A stretch of 64,000 nt of DNA from Planctomycetota bacterium (lineage in GTDB: Bacteria; Planctomycetota; Planctomycetia; Pirellulales; Pirellulaceae): NCBI GenBank assembly GCA_026692905.1, contig JAPLNL010000045.1, positions 55,721 through 119,720 of the forward strand, in the 5' to 3' direction. The number at the start of each line of letters is the position of its first letter. Within the stretch, counting starts at the first letter, position 1. The notes below the pieces were generated by a model that was not told the DNA's origin, ran no database searches, and was given only the letters and a program-made list of their open reading frames with translations. This document shows, in pieces, positions 26,331-35,008 of the stretch. A program made the translations under genes and the position numbers.

Positions 26331-26389
26331 TGAGCCTGAGGCGCTAGCCGATTTCCAGAGGCGTGGCTCGGCTAACGCCTCAGGCTCAA
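26331..26389. repeat. Hairpin repeat (family E), copy 1
   Basis: GAGCCTGAGGCGCTAGCCGA and TCGGCTAACGCCTCAGGCTC are near-perfect inverted arms. The second copy is at 32789-32847. Just before it, 26236-26297 holds another hairpin (GGCGCTAGCCCCGGTTTTC and GAGAACCGAGGCTAGAGC). The gap 26182-26484 contains nothing else. Confidence 0.75.
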
Positions 26390-26484
26390 TAGAAGTCGAA
26401 TAAGAATACCTGAAGGAACTTCCGGTTTCTTGCACTAGCACCCAACGGCTATTGGTTTCTTTCACTCGAAGACTCATGTTCTAT

Positions 26485-26970
26485 TTACAAAGAAGAAGCT
26501 TTGGAACGAACGGCGAGCGGCTTCGTTTCGGCCGCGTCCATGCCCGGATTCCATTCGCTTGGGCCGCCAAGCGAAGCAAGGCCCTGCTTTTCGATATCCT
26601 CCCAACGAGACCAAGACGCGGCTGTCAGAACGCCACGCGGTCTAAGCGAAATCTCCAATTGAGATTCCGATTCGAACTTTTCGATACCGCGATCGATTGT
26701 CTCAACCGCAGTATTGCGTGTCGGCGATGATGGTTCTAAGCCAGCAAATCTGCCCTCCCCAGAAGGAGCCCCGATGTTGAATGTCATGATTGCAAAGCAG
26801 GCCGCAGCAGACAGCATCGAACTGAGCATGGAGTACGAAACCGTCTGTTTCAACAGTCTCTTTCTTTCGCTTGCTTGTGCTGTTTGAAAAAAGAGCCTGT
26901 CGCGTTCCTGGCTAGATAGCCGTGGTCGACATGCGGCAAGCCTGCTTTCGATATTGTTACTTGGTTCCAT
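26485..26970 (-). CDS. Single-pass membrane protein, putative partner of the ECF sigma factor
   Basis: I use the second of two adjacent ATGs (26970) because GGAG lies 6 nt upstream. The 161-residue product has an Arg/Glu-rich cytoplasmic N-terminus (residues 1-38, including CRPRLSSQERDRLFFQTAQ), one membrane segment (about 44-68) and a hydrophilic outer domain. It overlaps the sigma gene by 14 bp. Position and topology fit an anti-sigma factor, but I see no zinc-binding HxxxCxxC motif, so the anti-sigma role is an inference. Confidence 0.65.
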   Translation of the reverse strand: MEPSNNIESRLAACRPRLSSQERDRLFFQTAQASERKRLLKQTVSYSMLSSMLSAAACFAIMTFNIGAPSGEGRFAGLEPSSPTRNTAVETIDRGIEKFESESQLEISLRPRGVLTAASWSRWEDIEKQGLASLGGPSEWNPGMDAAETKPLAVRSKASSL

Positions 26971-27460
26971 CATGTGCTCCGGAGTGAGGTCGTTTTTCGG
27001 AAAGTTGATTGCGCAATTGGCTCAGCGCTTGTTCGAAACGTCGATGCGTCGTGGCAATCGAATGGCCGGTTATGTTTGAAATCTCAGCTAGGGTCAGTTC
27101 TCCCCAAACCCTGGCGATCACGATCTCTCGAAGTTCTTCGGATAGGGTGTCGACGGCATTGCGAAGCTCCGCATCCTCGAGCGATTGCGATGCCGAAACA
27201 TTATGATTCTCTGTTTTCGCAACGACACTTTCGCGTTGTTGTCGACGTTTCGTGCGGCGAGCTTCTTCTCGAACCAAATTCATAGCCACGGCGAACAGCC
27301 AGGGTGCAGTCCGTTCGGGCGGCCGTGTTTGCTGAGCCAGTCGGCAGAACGCTTCTTGCACAATATCGTCCGGATTTGCGCACCGACGTCGCAGCCAGGC
27401 CGCAAGCGGCCCCGCCCATCTATCGATAGAAATCGCAAGTTCTTCCGACCGTATCGCCAC
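26957..27460 (-). CDS. ECF RNA polymerase sigma factor
   Basis: The 167-residue protein starts with GTG at 27460. Region 2 contains PDDIVQEAFCRLAQQ (about 30-44) and WLFAVAMNLVREEARRTKRR (about 54-73); region 4 contains LSEELREIVIARVWGELTLAEISNITGHSIATTHRRFEQAL split here as helix-turn-helix residues about 109-149. The region 2-4 spacing and length fit group IV (ECF) factors. It directs RNA polymerase to a small set of promoters, probably including its own operon. The next gene overlaps its end and may encode its regulator. Confidence 0.9.
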   Translation of the reverse strand: MAIRSEELAISIDRWAGPLAAWLRRRCANPDDIVQEAFCRLAQQTRPPERTAPWLFAVAMNLVREEARRTKRRQQRESVVAKTENHNVSASQSLEDAELRNAVDTLSEELREIVIARVWGELTLAEISNITGHSIATTHRRFEQALSQLRNQLSEKRPHSGAHDGTK

Positions 27461-27650
27461 AGTAACTTCGTCTTTCCAACTGCTTTGTGTCTTGTGCGGG
27501 TTTGACGCTCGTGTAGAGAATAATGCCGACAGGGCATTGTTTTTTCACGACTTCCGCAAATTTCTTTTCTGTTAGAGGCGAAAATGGTCGCCAATCTGCG
27601 TTAGGGGCTTGGCTTGCGACGTCCCCCGAATCGGCTATCATTTTTTATCC

Positions 27651-28529
27651 ATGACCGCATACTCGATTGGGCTGAAGCCCAATGTTTTCCTTGCTGCGTT
27701 GATTGAAAGAACAGGAATTGAGTCTTCTATGAGCGGCCACGAAATCTTGCCCATATCTCCAGATGCCATTGCCGCGAACGCCAAAGTTCGATTGGAGAAC
27801 AGACTAGGTGAGAGTACGTTAAATTTACTCAACTCGGTTGGAGTCAGCGATTTGACTCACAAACTCTTTGAGATGGAAATGGAGCTAATGCGTTTAGAGC
27901 TCAGGAATGTCGAGCTTGAACGAGCATGGAAGCAGAGTGAAAAACAATTTGACGAAGTCCTTGAAGCAACAATGGATGGCGTTTGGAATTGGAGAATTCA
28001 AGAAGAACGAGTCAGTTATAGCGAGCAATGGTGTCGGCTATTGGGCTATGCCCCCCATGAAGTTACTGACCGAGTCGATTTCTTTTTTTCCTTGCTCCAT
28101 CCGGAAGATTTTGCTCCAGTAGAAACAGCGATGCAAAATCATTTTGCAGGTCGGATCTCAGTTAAGCAATGCGAAGTTAGGCTGCGGACCAAATCCGGCA
28201 AGTATCAATGGTTCTTGGATCGTGGCAAAGTTGTGGAGTGGGATGATAATGGCAAGCCCCTTCGTATGGTTGGTACGATCACATCTATTTCGGATCGCAA
28301 AGAAGCAGAGCAAGCGTTGACGGCAAGTGAGCGCGAACTGAGATTGATCGCGAACAATGTTCCGGGGCCTCTCTCTCGAGTCGATCGAAATCAGCGTTAT
28401 CTATTTGTCAACGATGTTTATCAGAGTATTTTCGGCAAACAGCGATTTGAGATCGTTGGGAAAACGATGGCGGAAATACCTTTGAATCCCAGTTTCGCTT
28501 TCAGTCGGGTGAGGAGCACTTCACACTGA
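27651..28529 (+). pseudogene. Split PAS hybrid histidine kinase, N-terminal part
   Basis: This 292-residue piece (ATG at 27651; alternatives at 27609 and 27729) has a coiled segment (LTHKLFEMEMELMRLELRNV), one full PAS/PAC domain (about 100-220) and then half of a second PAS that ends abruptly. The half PAS reads IANNVPGPLSRVDRNQRYLF ... IVGKTMAEI and is nearly identical to the next PAS in the downstream part ([20 protein letters not shown] ... MLGRTIAEV). After MAEI the homologous frame jumps to frame 2 at about 28480 and about 22 codons are missing. A TGA follows at 28527. The sequence therefore shows one former gene disrupted by an out-of-frame deletion. Confidence 0.8.
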
Positions 28530-31018
28530 TGAACTACATTCCCGAATTCGACGAACAGAGGAATGTTCAAGGTTTCATCATCGTCGGAGTAAATATCACC
28601 GAACGCAGAAAAGTAGAGAAAACTCTTCAAGATAGTGAACGTGAACTCAGGCTGATTGCAAATAACATTCCTGGTCCTGTTTCTCGCGTGGATAGGGACC
28701 TTCGGTATTTGTTCGTCAATAATTATTACCATCGCTTTTCGGGCATTCCAACCGAACAAATGCTGGGGAGAACAATCGCCGAAGTCATTCCGAAAAGCAC
28801 TTACCAATCTGCTGAGCCATACATTCGGAGAGCTTTGGCAGGCGAACACGTATCGTTTGAGACCACGATTATATTTCCTTCAGGCGAAACCGAGATTGGG
28901 TTGGTCTACTATGTTCCGGACTTAGATACCAATGGCGAAGTAAATGGATTCGTAATCATCGGATTGGACATTTCGGATCGCAAAAAAGCGGAAGCAGACA
29001 AGGAGGAAGCGCTGAATCGAATTCAGAAATTCGCGAGCCGCTTGCCAGGCGCACTCTACCAGTTCCGTATGAAACCCGACGGCACAACGCACTTTCCATA
29101 CGCAAGTGAAAGATTGACGAGCATTCTAGGTCTAGACGAAGATTACCTCGACAAAAATCCGACGGACGTTTTTGCGAAAAGACATTTTGATGACCATGAA
29201 ACGATCGTCAATTCCATTCGTAGATCAGCAGAGCAACTGACTCCTTGGAGCTTAGAATTTCGCATTATTCAGCGAGATGGATCAATCCATTGGATTTCTG
29301 GCAATTCGATTCCTGAGCGAGAAGAAGATGGCTCCACTTTATGGCATGGCTATATCACAGACATCACGGATCGAAAACAGGCTGAGTTCGAATTGCAAAT
29401 TGCCACGGAAAAACTTGAGCAAGCGCAGGCTGTGGCGCGCACAGGAAACTGGTCGTTCAATGTTGCGACCGGGCAAACGCATTGGTCCAAACAAATGTAT
29501 ACCATCTTTGGCAGAGCACCCGATTTGGGGGCTTTGCATTATCCCGAAGTGTATGAGGCGTTTCATTCTGACGACGTACCTGTACTGAATTCTGCGGTTC
29601 TCGAAACGATGAATTCGGGTACTCCGTATTCCTTGGTACAGCGAATCAAACACCAATCTGGCGGATATCGATTTGTTCGATGCGAAGGTCGAGCGAGCCG
29701 CGATGATGTTGGAAAGATAAACGAGTTGTTTGGAACCGTTACGGATGTGACGGAAGAAATGGAGCGAGGGGAAGCTCTGAAAGTTGCTCGCAAGCAGGCC
29801 GAAGTGGCCAATCGTGCCAAGAGCGAGTTTCTTGCCAACATGAGCCACGAAATACGTACACCGCTTACCGCCATTCTGGGATTCACCGAGGTGCTCCGGG
29901 ATGAAGAAAAAAGGATTGCGACGGTCGGAAATTCGACAGAGCGGCCGGACGGCCATATCGATCGCTCTCAAACCATTGATACGATTACCAATGCAGGCAA
30001 TCACCTTCTAGCAATTATCAATGATATTCTCGATTTGTCCAAGATCGAGGCCGACATGGCGACCTGCGAGAGCATCGATACTTCGCTCATCGATTTGCTG
30101 CGCGACATGGAAGGATTGGTCCGGCCCACTGCCAAAGGCAAAGGCATTGAATTGACAGTGAACTACCGATCGCTGATGCCGAATCGAATTTACAGTGATC
30201 CGGGTCGATTGCGCCAGATTCTTTGGAATTTGCTCGGCAATGCAATCAAGTTCACTGAGGAAGGCAAAATATCTCTCAATATCTCGATGGGTATTTCCGA
30301 GTCCAAGCCACTTTTAAAAATCGAAGTCGAAGACACGGGACGTGGCATTCCAGAAGATAAAATCGAAAGATTGTTCCAACCGTTTGTTCAGGCAGACAAT
30401 TCCGTAACACGCACTCACGGTGGAACGGGGCTAGGTTTGCACATTAGTAAGCGTTTTGCCAATCTTATGGGAGGTGATGTAACGCTTGTTCGTTCCCAAT
30501 TCGGTAGAGGCTCTTGTTTTCGGCTATCGATTCCTGTGGAGTTGCCCGACGGTTCATGTTGGGTTGATCAAAACTACTTACCCAAACCGATCGAGTCCAA
30601 TCCTGCGACACAAGACGCTATACAACTGGATGGTCGTATCCTGCTGGCAGAAGATGGCATCGACAATCAAAAGCTTATTGCTTTTCATTTGCGCAAAGCG
30701 GGGGCGATTGTAGAAGTGGCGGAAAACGGACGAATCGCACTGGAAATGATTGACAACGCCATTACCAACGGTGAACCATTCGATCTTTTGCTTACCGACA
30801 TTCAAATGCCTGAAATGGACGGATACGAACTGACTCAAACCCTGCGCGCGCGAGGTTCGCCCATGCCCATCGTGGCGTTGACCGCTCACGCATTGGTCGA
30901 TGACCGACATAGGTGCATTCAAACAGGCTGCAATGATTATGAAAGCAAACCAATTGTCAGAGCAAAGCTTTTGGCTGTGTGCAAAAAATGGTTAACAAGC
31001 CCTCATGAAGGGCCATAG
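28529..31018 (+). CDS. PAS hybrid histidine kinase/response regulator, C-terminal part of the split gene
   Basis: The ATG at 28529 overlaps the upstream TGA (TGATG), so this 829-residue part could still be made by reinitiation. It begins in the end of a broken PAS, then has full PAS domains at about 40-150, 170-290 and 300-415. The HisKA box is [20 protein letters not shown] (about 430-449), the ATPase has [14 protein letters not shown] and [19 protein letters not shown], and a receiver domain follows (about 705-820) with phospho-Asp in [18 protein letters not shown]. No membrane segment is visible, so it is a cytosolic sensor. Whether it still works without the first PAS domains is unknown. 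Confidence 0.88.
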   Translation: MNYIPEFDEQRNVQGFIIVGVNITERRKVEKTLQDSERELRLIANNIPGPVSRVDRDLRYLFVNNYYHRFSGIPTEQMLGRTIAEVIPKSTYQSAEPYIRRALAGEHVSFETTIIFPSGETEIGLVYYVPDLDTNGEVNGFVIIGLDISDRKKAEADKEEALNRIQKFASRLPGALYQFRMKPDGTTHFPYASERLTSILGLDEDYLDKNPTDVFAKRHFDDHETIVNSIRRSAEQLTPWSLEFRIIQRDGSIHWISGNSIPEREEDGSTLWHGYITDITDRKQAEFELQIATEKLEQAQAVARTGNWSFNVATGQTHWSKQMYTIFGRAPDLGALHYPEVYEAFHSDDVPVLNSAVLETMNSGTPYSLVQRIKHQSGGYRFVRCEGRASRDDVGKINELFGTVTDVTEEMERGEALKVARKQAEVANRAKSEFLANMSHEIRTPLTAILGFTEVLRDEEKRIATVGNSTERPDGHIDRSQTIDTITNAGNHLLAIINDILDLSKIEADMATCESIDTSLIDLLRDMEGLVRPTAKGKGIELTVNYRSLMPNRIYSDPGRLRQILWNLLGNAIKFTEEGKISLNISMGISESKPLLKIEVEDTGRGIPEDKIERLFQPFVQADNSVTRTHGGTGLGLHISKRFANLMGGDVTLVRSQFGRGSCFRLSIPVELPDGSCWVDQNYLPKPIESNPATQDAIQLDGRILLAEDGIDNQKLIAFHLRKAGAIVEVAENGRIALEMIDNAITNGEPFDLLLTDIQMPEMDGYELTQTLRARGSPMPIVALTAHALVDDRHRCIQTGCNDYESKPIVRAKLLAVCKKWLTSPHEGP

Positions 31019-31035
31019 CGGCGCAGCGAGCTTTG

Positions 31036-31199
31036 AGTGTCGAACAATTGTCCCAATTGTTCCCGCCCTGCGTCTCCATCCCATATCTCAGCTTCAGGCA
31101 GATCTCTCGCGATCTGGCCTCCGCTTGTGTTGGAAGAGGTGGTCTTGGTTCTCACTCAAGAACAGTTGAAGACAACGTTGAAGACAACTGTTCTGCACT
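31036..31199. mobile_element. MITE-like element, copy 1 (164 bp)
   Basis: The element starts AGTGTCGAACAATTG and ends CAACTGTTCTGCACT, whose reverse complement is AGTGCAGAACAGTTG; the ends are thus imperfect terminal inverted repeats of 15 bp. Each end is itself a small palindrome (GAACAATTGTCCCAATTGTTC; AGAACAGTTG...CAACTGTTCT). This copy carries an internal 15-bp tandem duplication (GTTGAAGACAAC twice) and a more diverged core than copies 2 and 3. It lies 18 bp after the kinase stop. Confidence 0.75.
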
Positions 31200-31279
31200 C
31201 CTTGTTCCTCAATTTTTCAAATGGCATTTGCTATACTGGAGCTAATCAACATTCGATAGCCTCTTAGCGGAATTCTGAC

Positions 31280-32782
31280 GTGACGAAGATTTCGACGATC
31301 GATTCTAGAAACTATACCTTTCTCGGGACAACTCAAAGCCTTTGTCCGGAATGCCTGAGCGTGGTACCTGCCAAGATTATTGCGAGAGGTAAACGCGTCT
31401 ATTTTCGCAAACGATGTCCAACACACGGGCTACGCGAAGATTTTATCTGTAGCGATCGACGATGGTACGATCGCTACGACTATGCGCTACCGCCCAAGCT
31501 TCCGAAAACGACCTTCGTAGAAGCGTCGCGCGGTTGCCCACTGGATTGCGGTTTGTGCACGGAACACGAACAGCATACCTGCGTTGCGGTTCTCGAAATC
31601 ACCGACAACTGCAATCTCTCATGCCCATTGTGTTACGCCAACAGTCGCCCTGGCCTCAAGCACAAATCGATCGAACAAATTTTCGCCGCCATCGATGCGC
31701 TCGTTCGCGCCGAAGGCAAAGCGGATGTTTTGCAAATCTCAGGTGGAGAGCCTACAACGCATCCACAACTTGAGGAGATTCTAGACTACGCTCTCTCGAA
31801 GCCCATCGACTACATCATGATCAACACCAATGGCATCCGCTTTGCCAAAGATGTTGCTTTGGTCGAGCGAATCGGACAGCACGGCAATCGCGTAGAGATC
31901 TATTTGCAAATGGATGGCGTGTCCGACACGGTGCATACCACTTTGCGAGGTGAAGCACTTGCCGAAATCAAGTTCAAGGCGCTCGAAAACATCGGAAAGG
32001 CAGGCCTGCATGCGACCTTGGTTTGCGCTCTCCAAGCGGGAGTGAACGAGCATGAAATGGGAGACTTACTAAAGGTCGCCAGGGAACGGCCTTGGGTTAG
32101 CGGCCTCAGTCTTCAGCCTGCAACCTATAGCGGCAGGCATTTCTTGCCAGAGGAGTTGGAGCAGCGAATCACTACTCCCGACTGTATCGAACTGTTCTGC
32201 AATCAATCCGAAGGACTATATCGCGACGAAGATTTTTTTCCGCTTCCTTGCGCGCATCCCAATTGTCACGTTCTCTCTTTGGCATTCCGACATGAAGGAG
32301 AAATTGTGCCGCTAACCCGTTTCATCGATGCCAAAGTCAACTTGGATTTGCTGGCGAACGGGTTGTCGTTCACTCGCGATGAAGGCAAACGGCTCGTGCA
32401 ACAATACTTGGCTCGGAACAATTGCTGCGGCCCATCCGGATGCTGTGACTCACCGAGTGTCCAGTCCGAGCTCCAGCTCAATAGCCAGCCGAGTGTTTCA
32501 TTCAATAGCCTTCCTGTTCTGACCAGCACCAATCTCGAGTCGAAATCCGCCGAGGATCATTTTTTTGAACAAGCGTTGCAAAAGCAGATCGGTGGCGAGC
32601 AACTCTTTCGAATCACGATCACTTCCTTTCTTGATGCGTACAATTTCGATGTGCGACGTGTGATGAAGTGCTGCACGCATCATATTCTCCCGTCTGGCCA
32701 TATCATTCCGTTTTGCGCCTACAACGTCTTGTACCGCAACGGCCATGTTCCGCTGCCTCCATTGCTACAACCTAATTTGTAG
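31280..32782 (+). CDS. Radical SAM protein of the MJ0619/tetraether lipid synthase (Tes)-like family
   Basis: The 500-residue protein has the family's metal-site series in order: an N-terminal zinc site C22-x2-C25...C46-x2-H49, then GCPLDCGLCTEHEQHTC (C86, C90, C93, C101), then the radical SAM CNLSCPLC (C111, C115, C118), ISGGEP for SAM binding, and a C-terminal CCTHHILPSGHIIPFCAYN. This plan is that of MJ0619 (pterin methylase) and of Tes, which joins lipid tails by C-C bonds. Bacterial members are candidates for making membrane-spanning lipids. A Cys-rich NNCCGPSGCCD insert near residue 377 is unusual. The Lgt-like membrane gene follows in the same direction. Exact reaction unproven. Confidence 0.85.
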   Translation: MTKISTIDSRNYTFLGTTQSLCPECLSVVPAKIIARGKRVYFRKRCPTHGLREDFICSDRRWYDRYDYALPPKLPKTTFVEASRGCPLDCGLCTEHEQHTCVAVLEITDNCNLSCPLCYANSRPGLKHKSIEQIFAAIDALVRAEGKADVLQISGGEPTTHPQLEEILDYALSKPIDYIMINTNGIRFAKDVALVERIGQHGNRVEIYLQMDGVSDTVHTTLRGEALAEIKFKALENIGKAGLHATLVCALQAGVNEHEMGDLLKVARERPWVSGLSLQPATYSGRHFLPEELEQRITTPDCIELFCNQSEGLYRDEDFFPLPCAHPNCHVLSLAFRHEGEIVPLTRFIDAKVNLDLLANGLSFTRDEGKRLVQQYLARNNCCGPSGCCDSPSVQSELQLNSQPSVSFNSLPVLTSTNLESKSAEDHFFEQALQKQIGGEQLFRITITSFLDAYNFDVRRVMKCCTHHILPSGHIIPFCAYNVLYRNGHVPLPPLLQPNL

Positions 32783-32788
32783 CTCACT

Positions 32789-32847
32789 GAGCCTGAGGCG
32801 CTAGCCGATTTCCTCCGGCGCGACTCGGCAAGCGCCTCGGGCTCAAT
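32789..32847. repeat. Hairpin repeat (family E), copy 2
   Basis: GAGCCTGAGGCGCTAGCCGA and TCGGCAAGCGCCTCGGGCTC form inverted arms 7 bp after the radical SAM stop. The first copy is at 26331-26389. It may act as terminator or transcript-end protector between this gene and the Lgt-like gene. Confidence 0.75.
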
Positions 32848-32914
32848 GTGTTGCATATTCAAATCTGAATTAATCTTACAGGACGAAGAAGCCTGAGCAA
32901 GTAAAGGAGCTACG

Positions 32915-33673
32915 ATGACGGTGACATGGCGCATGCTGTACGCAGTGGTGATGATCCTCGCGGTGGTGGCATCGTTTCGTCTCATGCAGACTCGTCAGAA
33001 GCGAATGCAACTGACTCGTTCGCAACGCTACCTCATCGGAATAGCTGCGTTCTTGGGCTCGATGCTGGGGGCGAAGGCTCCGTTTCTTGGGGACGCAGGT
33101 TGGGATGGGGTTTACTCTGGAACCGTTTGGTTCGCAGACGGAAAAACGATCTTGGGCGGAATCGTAGGGGGCTATGCAGCAGTCGAACTAGCCAAATGGA
33201 TTGGTAACATTCGGACTCGGACGGGCGATGCCTTCGCTTTACCCGTCGCGGTTGCCGTTGCAATCGGACGCGTTGGTTGTTTTGTGGCTGGTTGCTGCTA
33301 CGGTCGAGTGACCGCGATGCCATGGGGGATACGTTTTCCACTTGCGCAGGACGCAGAAGGAATCGTTCGTCATCCAACTCAACTCTACGAATTGGCGTTT
33401 CACTCGGCGGCTGTTTTGGCATTGCTGGTGATGGATCGAAAACGTTGGTTCGTTGACAATCAACTCAAAGCGTATCTCATCGCGTACATGGTGTATCGAT
33501 TCTTTTCGGAGTGGCTTCGACCGGAGTCGCCGGTATGGCTAAACTTGTCTGCGTACCAACTGTCGTCCGTAGTCATCGCTGCCATTTTGATTATGCTTTG
33601 GGTGCGAGACGGTCGGTATGGGGCGTCCATGAACGTTGAGTCGAACGTTGGAAAGGTTGTGGTCAATGAATAA
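32915..33673 (+). CDS. Lgt-like integral membrane protein (diacylglyceryl transferase family paralogue)
   Basis: The 252-residue protein has about seven membrane segments and the family signature in altered form: GRVGCFVAGCCYGRVT (about 111-126) in place of Lgt's GRxGNFxNxExxGRxT, then HPTQLYELAFH and a C-terminal FFSEWLRPES. The HGGL motif with the His of true Lgt is replaced by ILGGIVGG (His to Leu). This branch therefore probably does not make lipoproteins in the normal way, although it may still bind phosphatidylglycerol. Its place after a Tes-like radical SAM gene suggests a shared lipid substrate; that is an inference. It overlaps the next gene by 8 bp. Confidence 0.75.
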   Translation: MTVTWRMLYAVVMILAVVASFRLMQTRQKRMQLTRSQRYLIGIAAFLGSMLGAKAPFLGDAGWDGVYSGTVWFADGKTILGGIVGGYAAVELAKWIGNIRTRTGDAFALPVAVAVAIGRVGCFVAGCCYGRVTAMPWGIRFPLAQDAEGIVRHPTQLYELAFHSAAVLALLVMDRKRWFVDNQLKAYLIAYMVYRFFSEWLRPESPVWLNLSAYQLSSVVIAAILIMLWVRDGRYGASMNVESNVGKVVVNE

Positions 33674-34334
33674 ACCAATGGTTGAACCTGCGGTATCGTC
33701 GGTGGCTTCATCGGTGGCAACCGCCAAATCTTGGCATATTGCTAGCCGTTGGCAGGAATTCGAGGGGGAGATGCGATCGGCCGTCTTGCGAGCCCTGTTG
33801 GTCGTCGTTTTTTATGCGATCCAACTCGTGCATTACCTGACGCTGCAGGCGATTGCCGAACCGGATCGGATTTTTCATCGTCACGTTACGATGGCGGCGA
33901 TCGCGTGGCTCTTTCTGTCCATTTCGATTTTGATCGCGTTGCGAGGAGGCTTCATGCCGCCCATTCTCAAGTACATTTCGACTGCAATCGATTTGAGCTT
34001 GGTCACATTGCTCGCGTGGTTGAGTCACGGGCCAAGTAGTCCCTTGGTGCTTGTGTTGTTTTTGGTGCTAGCGATCTCGGCGCTTCGTTTTCGCATTGGT
34101 CTCATTTGGTTTGCGACGAGTGGTGCCATGGCAAGCTACATGTTGTTAGTTGGTTCCGCGGATACCAGTTGGTTTGATGCCGAGCACGTGACCCCACTGC
34201 TGACTCAAGCCATCACGTTATGCTCGATCGCAAGCACAGGAATGGTATTGGGGCAGATCGTGCGCACGCCGAGAAGGATGGCGGACGCGTTTTTGAGTAG
34301 GGTTGGCCAAGACCGGAACGGAGAAACAGCATGA
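33666..34334 (+). CDS. Six-helix integral membrane protein of unknown function
   Basis: The ATG at 33666 overlaps the Lgt-like stop and gives 222 residues. After a hydrophilic N-terminus of about 45 residues come six hydrophobic segments (for example ALLVVVFYAIQLVHYL, IAWLFLSISILIALRGG, PLVLVLFLVLAISALRF). The plan resembles the membrane sensor regions found in front of some kinases and cyclases, but the protein ends soon after the last helix. Its coupling to the Lgt-like gene upstream and the zinc-ribbon gene downstream (ATGA) suggests one complex. Confidence 0.7.
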   Translation: MNKPMVEPAVSSVASSVATAKSWHIASRWQEFEGEMRSAVLRALLVVVFYAIQLVHYLTLQAIAEPDRIFHRHVTMAAIAWLFLSISILIALRGGFMPPILKYISTAIDLSLVTLLAWLSHGPSSPLVLVLFLVLAISALRFRIGLIWFATSGAMASYMLLVGSADTSWFDAEHVTPLLTQAITLCSIASTGMVLGQIVRTPRRMADAFLSRVGQDRNGETA

Positions 34335-34801
34335 ATATCCCACCGGTGATTGTTACGCAAACATGTACTCATTGCGGAGCCCTTTCGCAAACGAAGAGCG
34401 GAAAGTGTTGGTTGTGTTTTGAGAGCATGAATACACCCAACCCCTTCGCCGTTTCGTCACCGACTTATTCGGAATCAGCTCCGTCGTCACCGATGTCCGC
34501 TTCGGATATTGTTTTTAGTTTTCTGCTTGGAATATGTGTTTTGTTGACGTTGTTGATTGGCATTGGACTTGCGGTCCAGGACGTTGGCATGTTGATTCCC
34601 TTTGCGATTTTGGTTGGACCAGCTTATTTGGTTACCGTCCTTCGAGGCTTCGTTACGACGCGGTCGGGGAATCCCAGGCCTGCTTCCCTGCTCTTGACCT
34701 TTGTGGTCTCTCTGTTGGTGACGGTGTCGATCGCGATCCTTTTGTTGCTTGGCACGATTATCGTGTTATTCCTCGTTTGCATTGGGCAGTTTCTAAAATG
34801 A
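34331..34801 (+). CDS. Zinc-ribbon membrane protein of unknown function
   Basis: The 156-residue protein starts inside the previous stop (ATGA). Residues 10-30 hold a zinc ribbon (CTHCGALSQ...GKCWLCF, two CxxC pairs). A Ser/Pro linker follows, then about three membrane segments (VFSFLLGICVLLTLLIG, LIPFAILVGPAYLVTVL, LLLTFVVSLLVTVSIAILL). This is the last gene of the Lgt-like operon; a MITE-like element starts 22 bp after its stop. No function assigned. Confidence 0.7.
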   Translation: MNIPPVIVTQTCTHCGALSQTKSGKCWLCFESMNTPNPFAVSSPTYSESAPSSPMSASDIVFSFLLGICVLLTLLIGIGLAVQDVGMLIPFAILVGPAYLVTVLRGFVTTRSGNPRPASLLLTFVVSLLVTVSIAILLLLGTIIVLFLVCIGQFLK

Positions 34802-34823
34802 TAGGCTCCTAGTTTCGAATAAC

Positions 34824-34973
34824 AGTGTCGAACAATTGTCTCAATTGTTCACGCCCTGCGTCTCCATCTCAAATAACAAAGACCGGCACTGCTGTTGTGA
34901 TCTGGCGTACGTTTGTTTTGGACCAGAACGCATGTACTAACTTCAGAACAGTTGAGGACAACTGTTCTGCATT
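34824..34973. mobile_element. MITE-like element, copy 2 (150 bp)
   Basis: It starts AGTGTCGAACAATTG and ends CAACTGTTCTGCATT. The core (ACGCCCTGCGTCTCCATCTC ... TGGACCAGAACGCATGTACT) is very close to copy 3 and recognisable in copy 1. The reading frame inside it (MSNNCLNCSRPASPSQ) is repeat translation, not a gene. It lies between a gene end and the broken gene at 35009. Confidence 0.8.
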
Positions 34974-35008
34974 CCGCCCTACGCAAGCTCATCAAAACAG
35001 ACTAGACC

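Noticed and set aside
31033..31267. Frames starting MSNNCPNCSRPASPS
   Set aside because: They recur at 34825 and 36332 only because they are translations of the MITE-like element; the frame diverges between copies.
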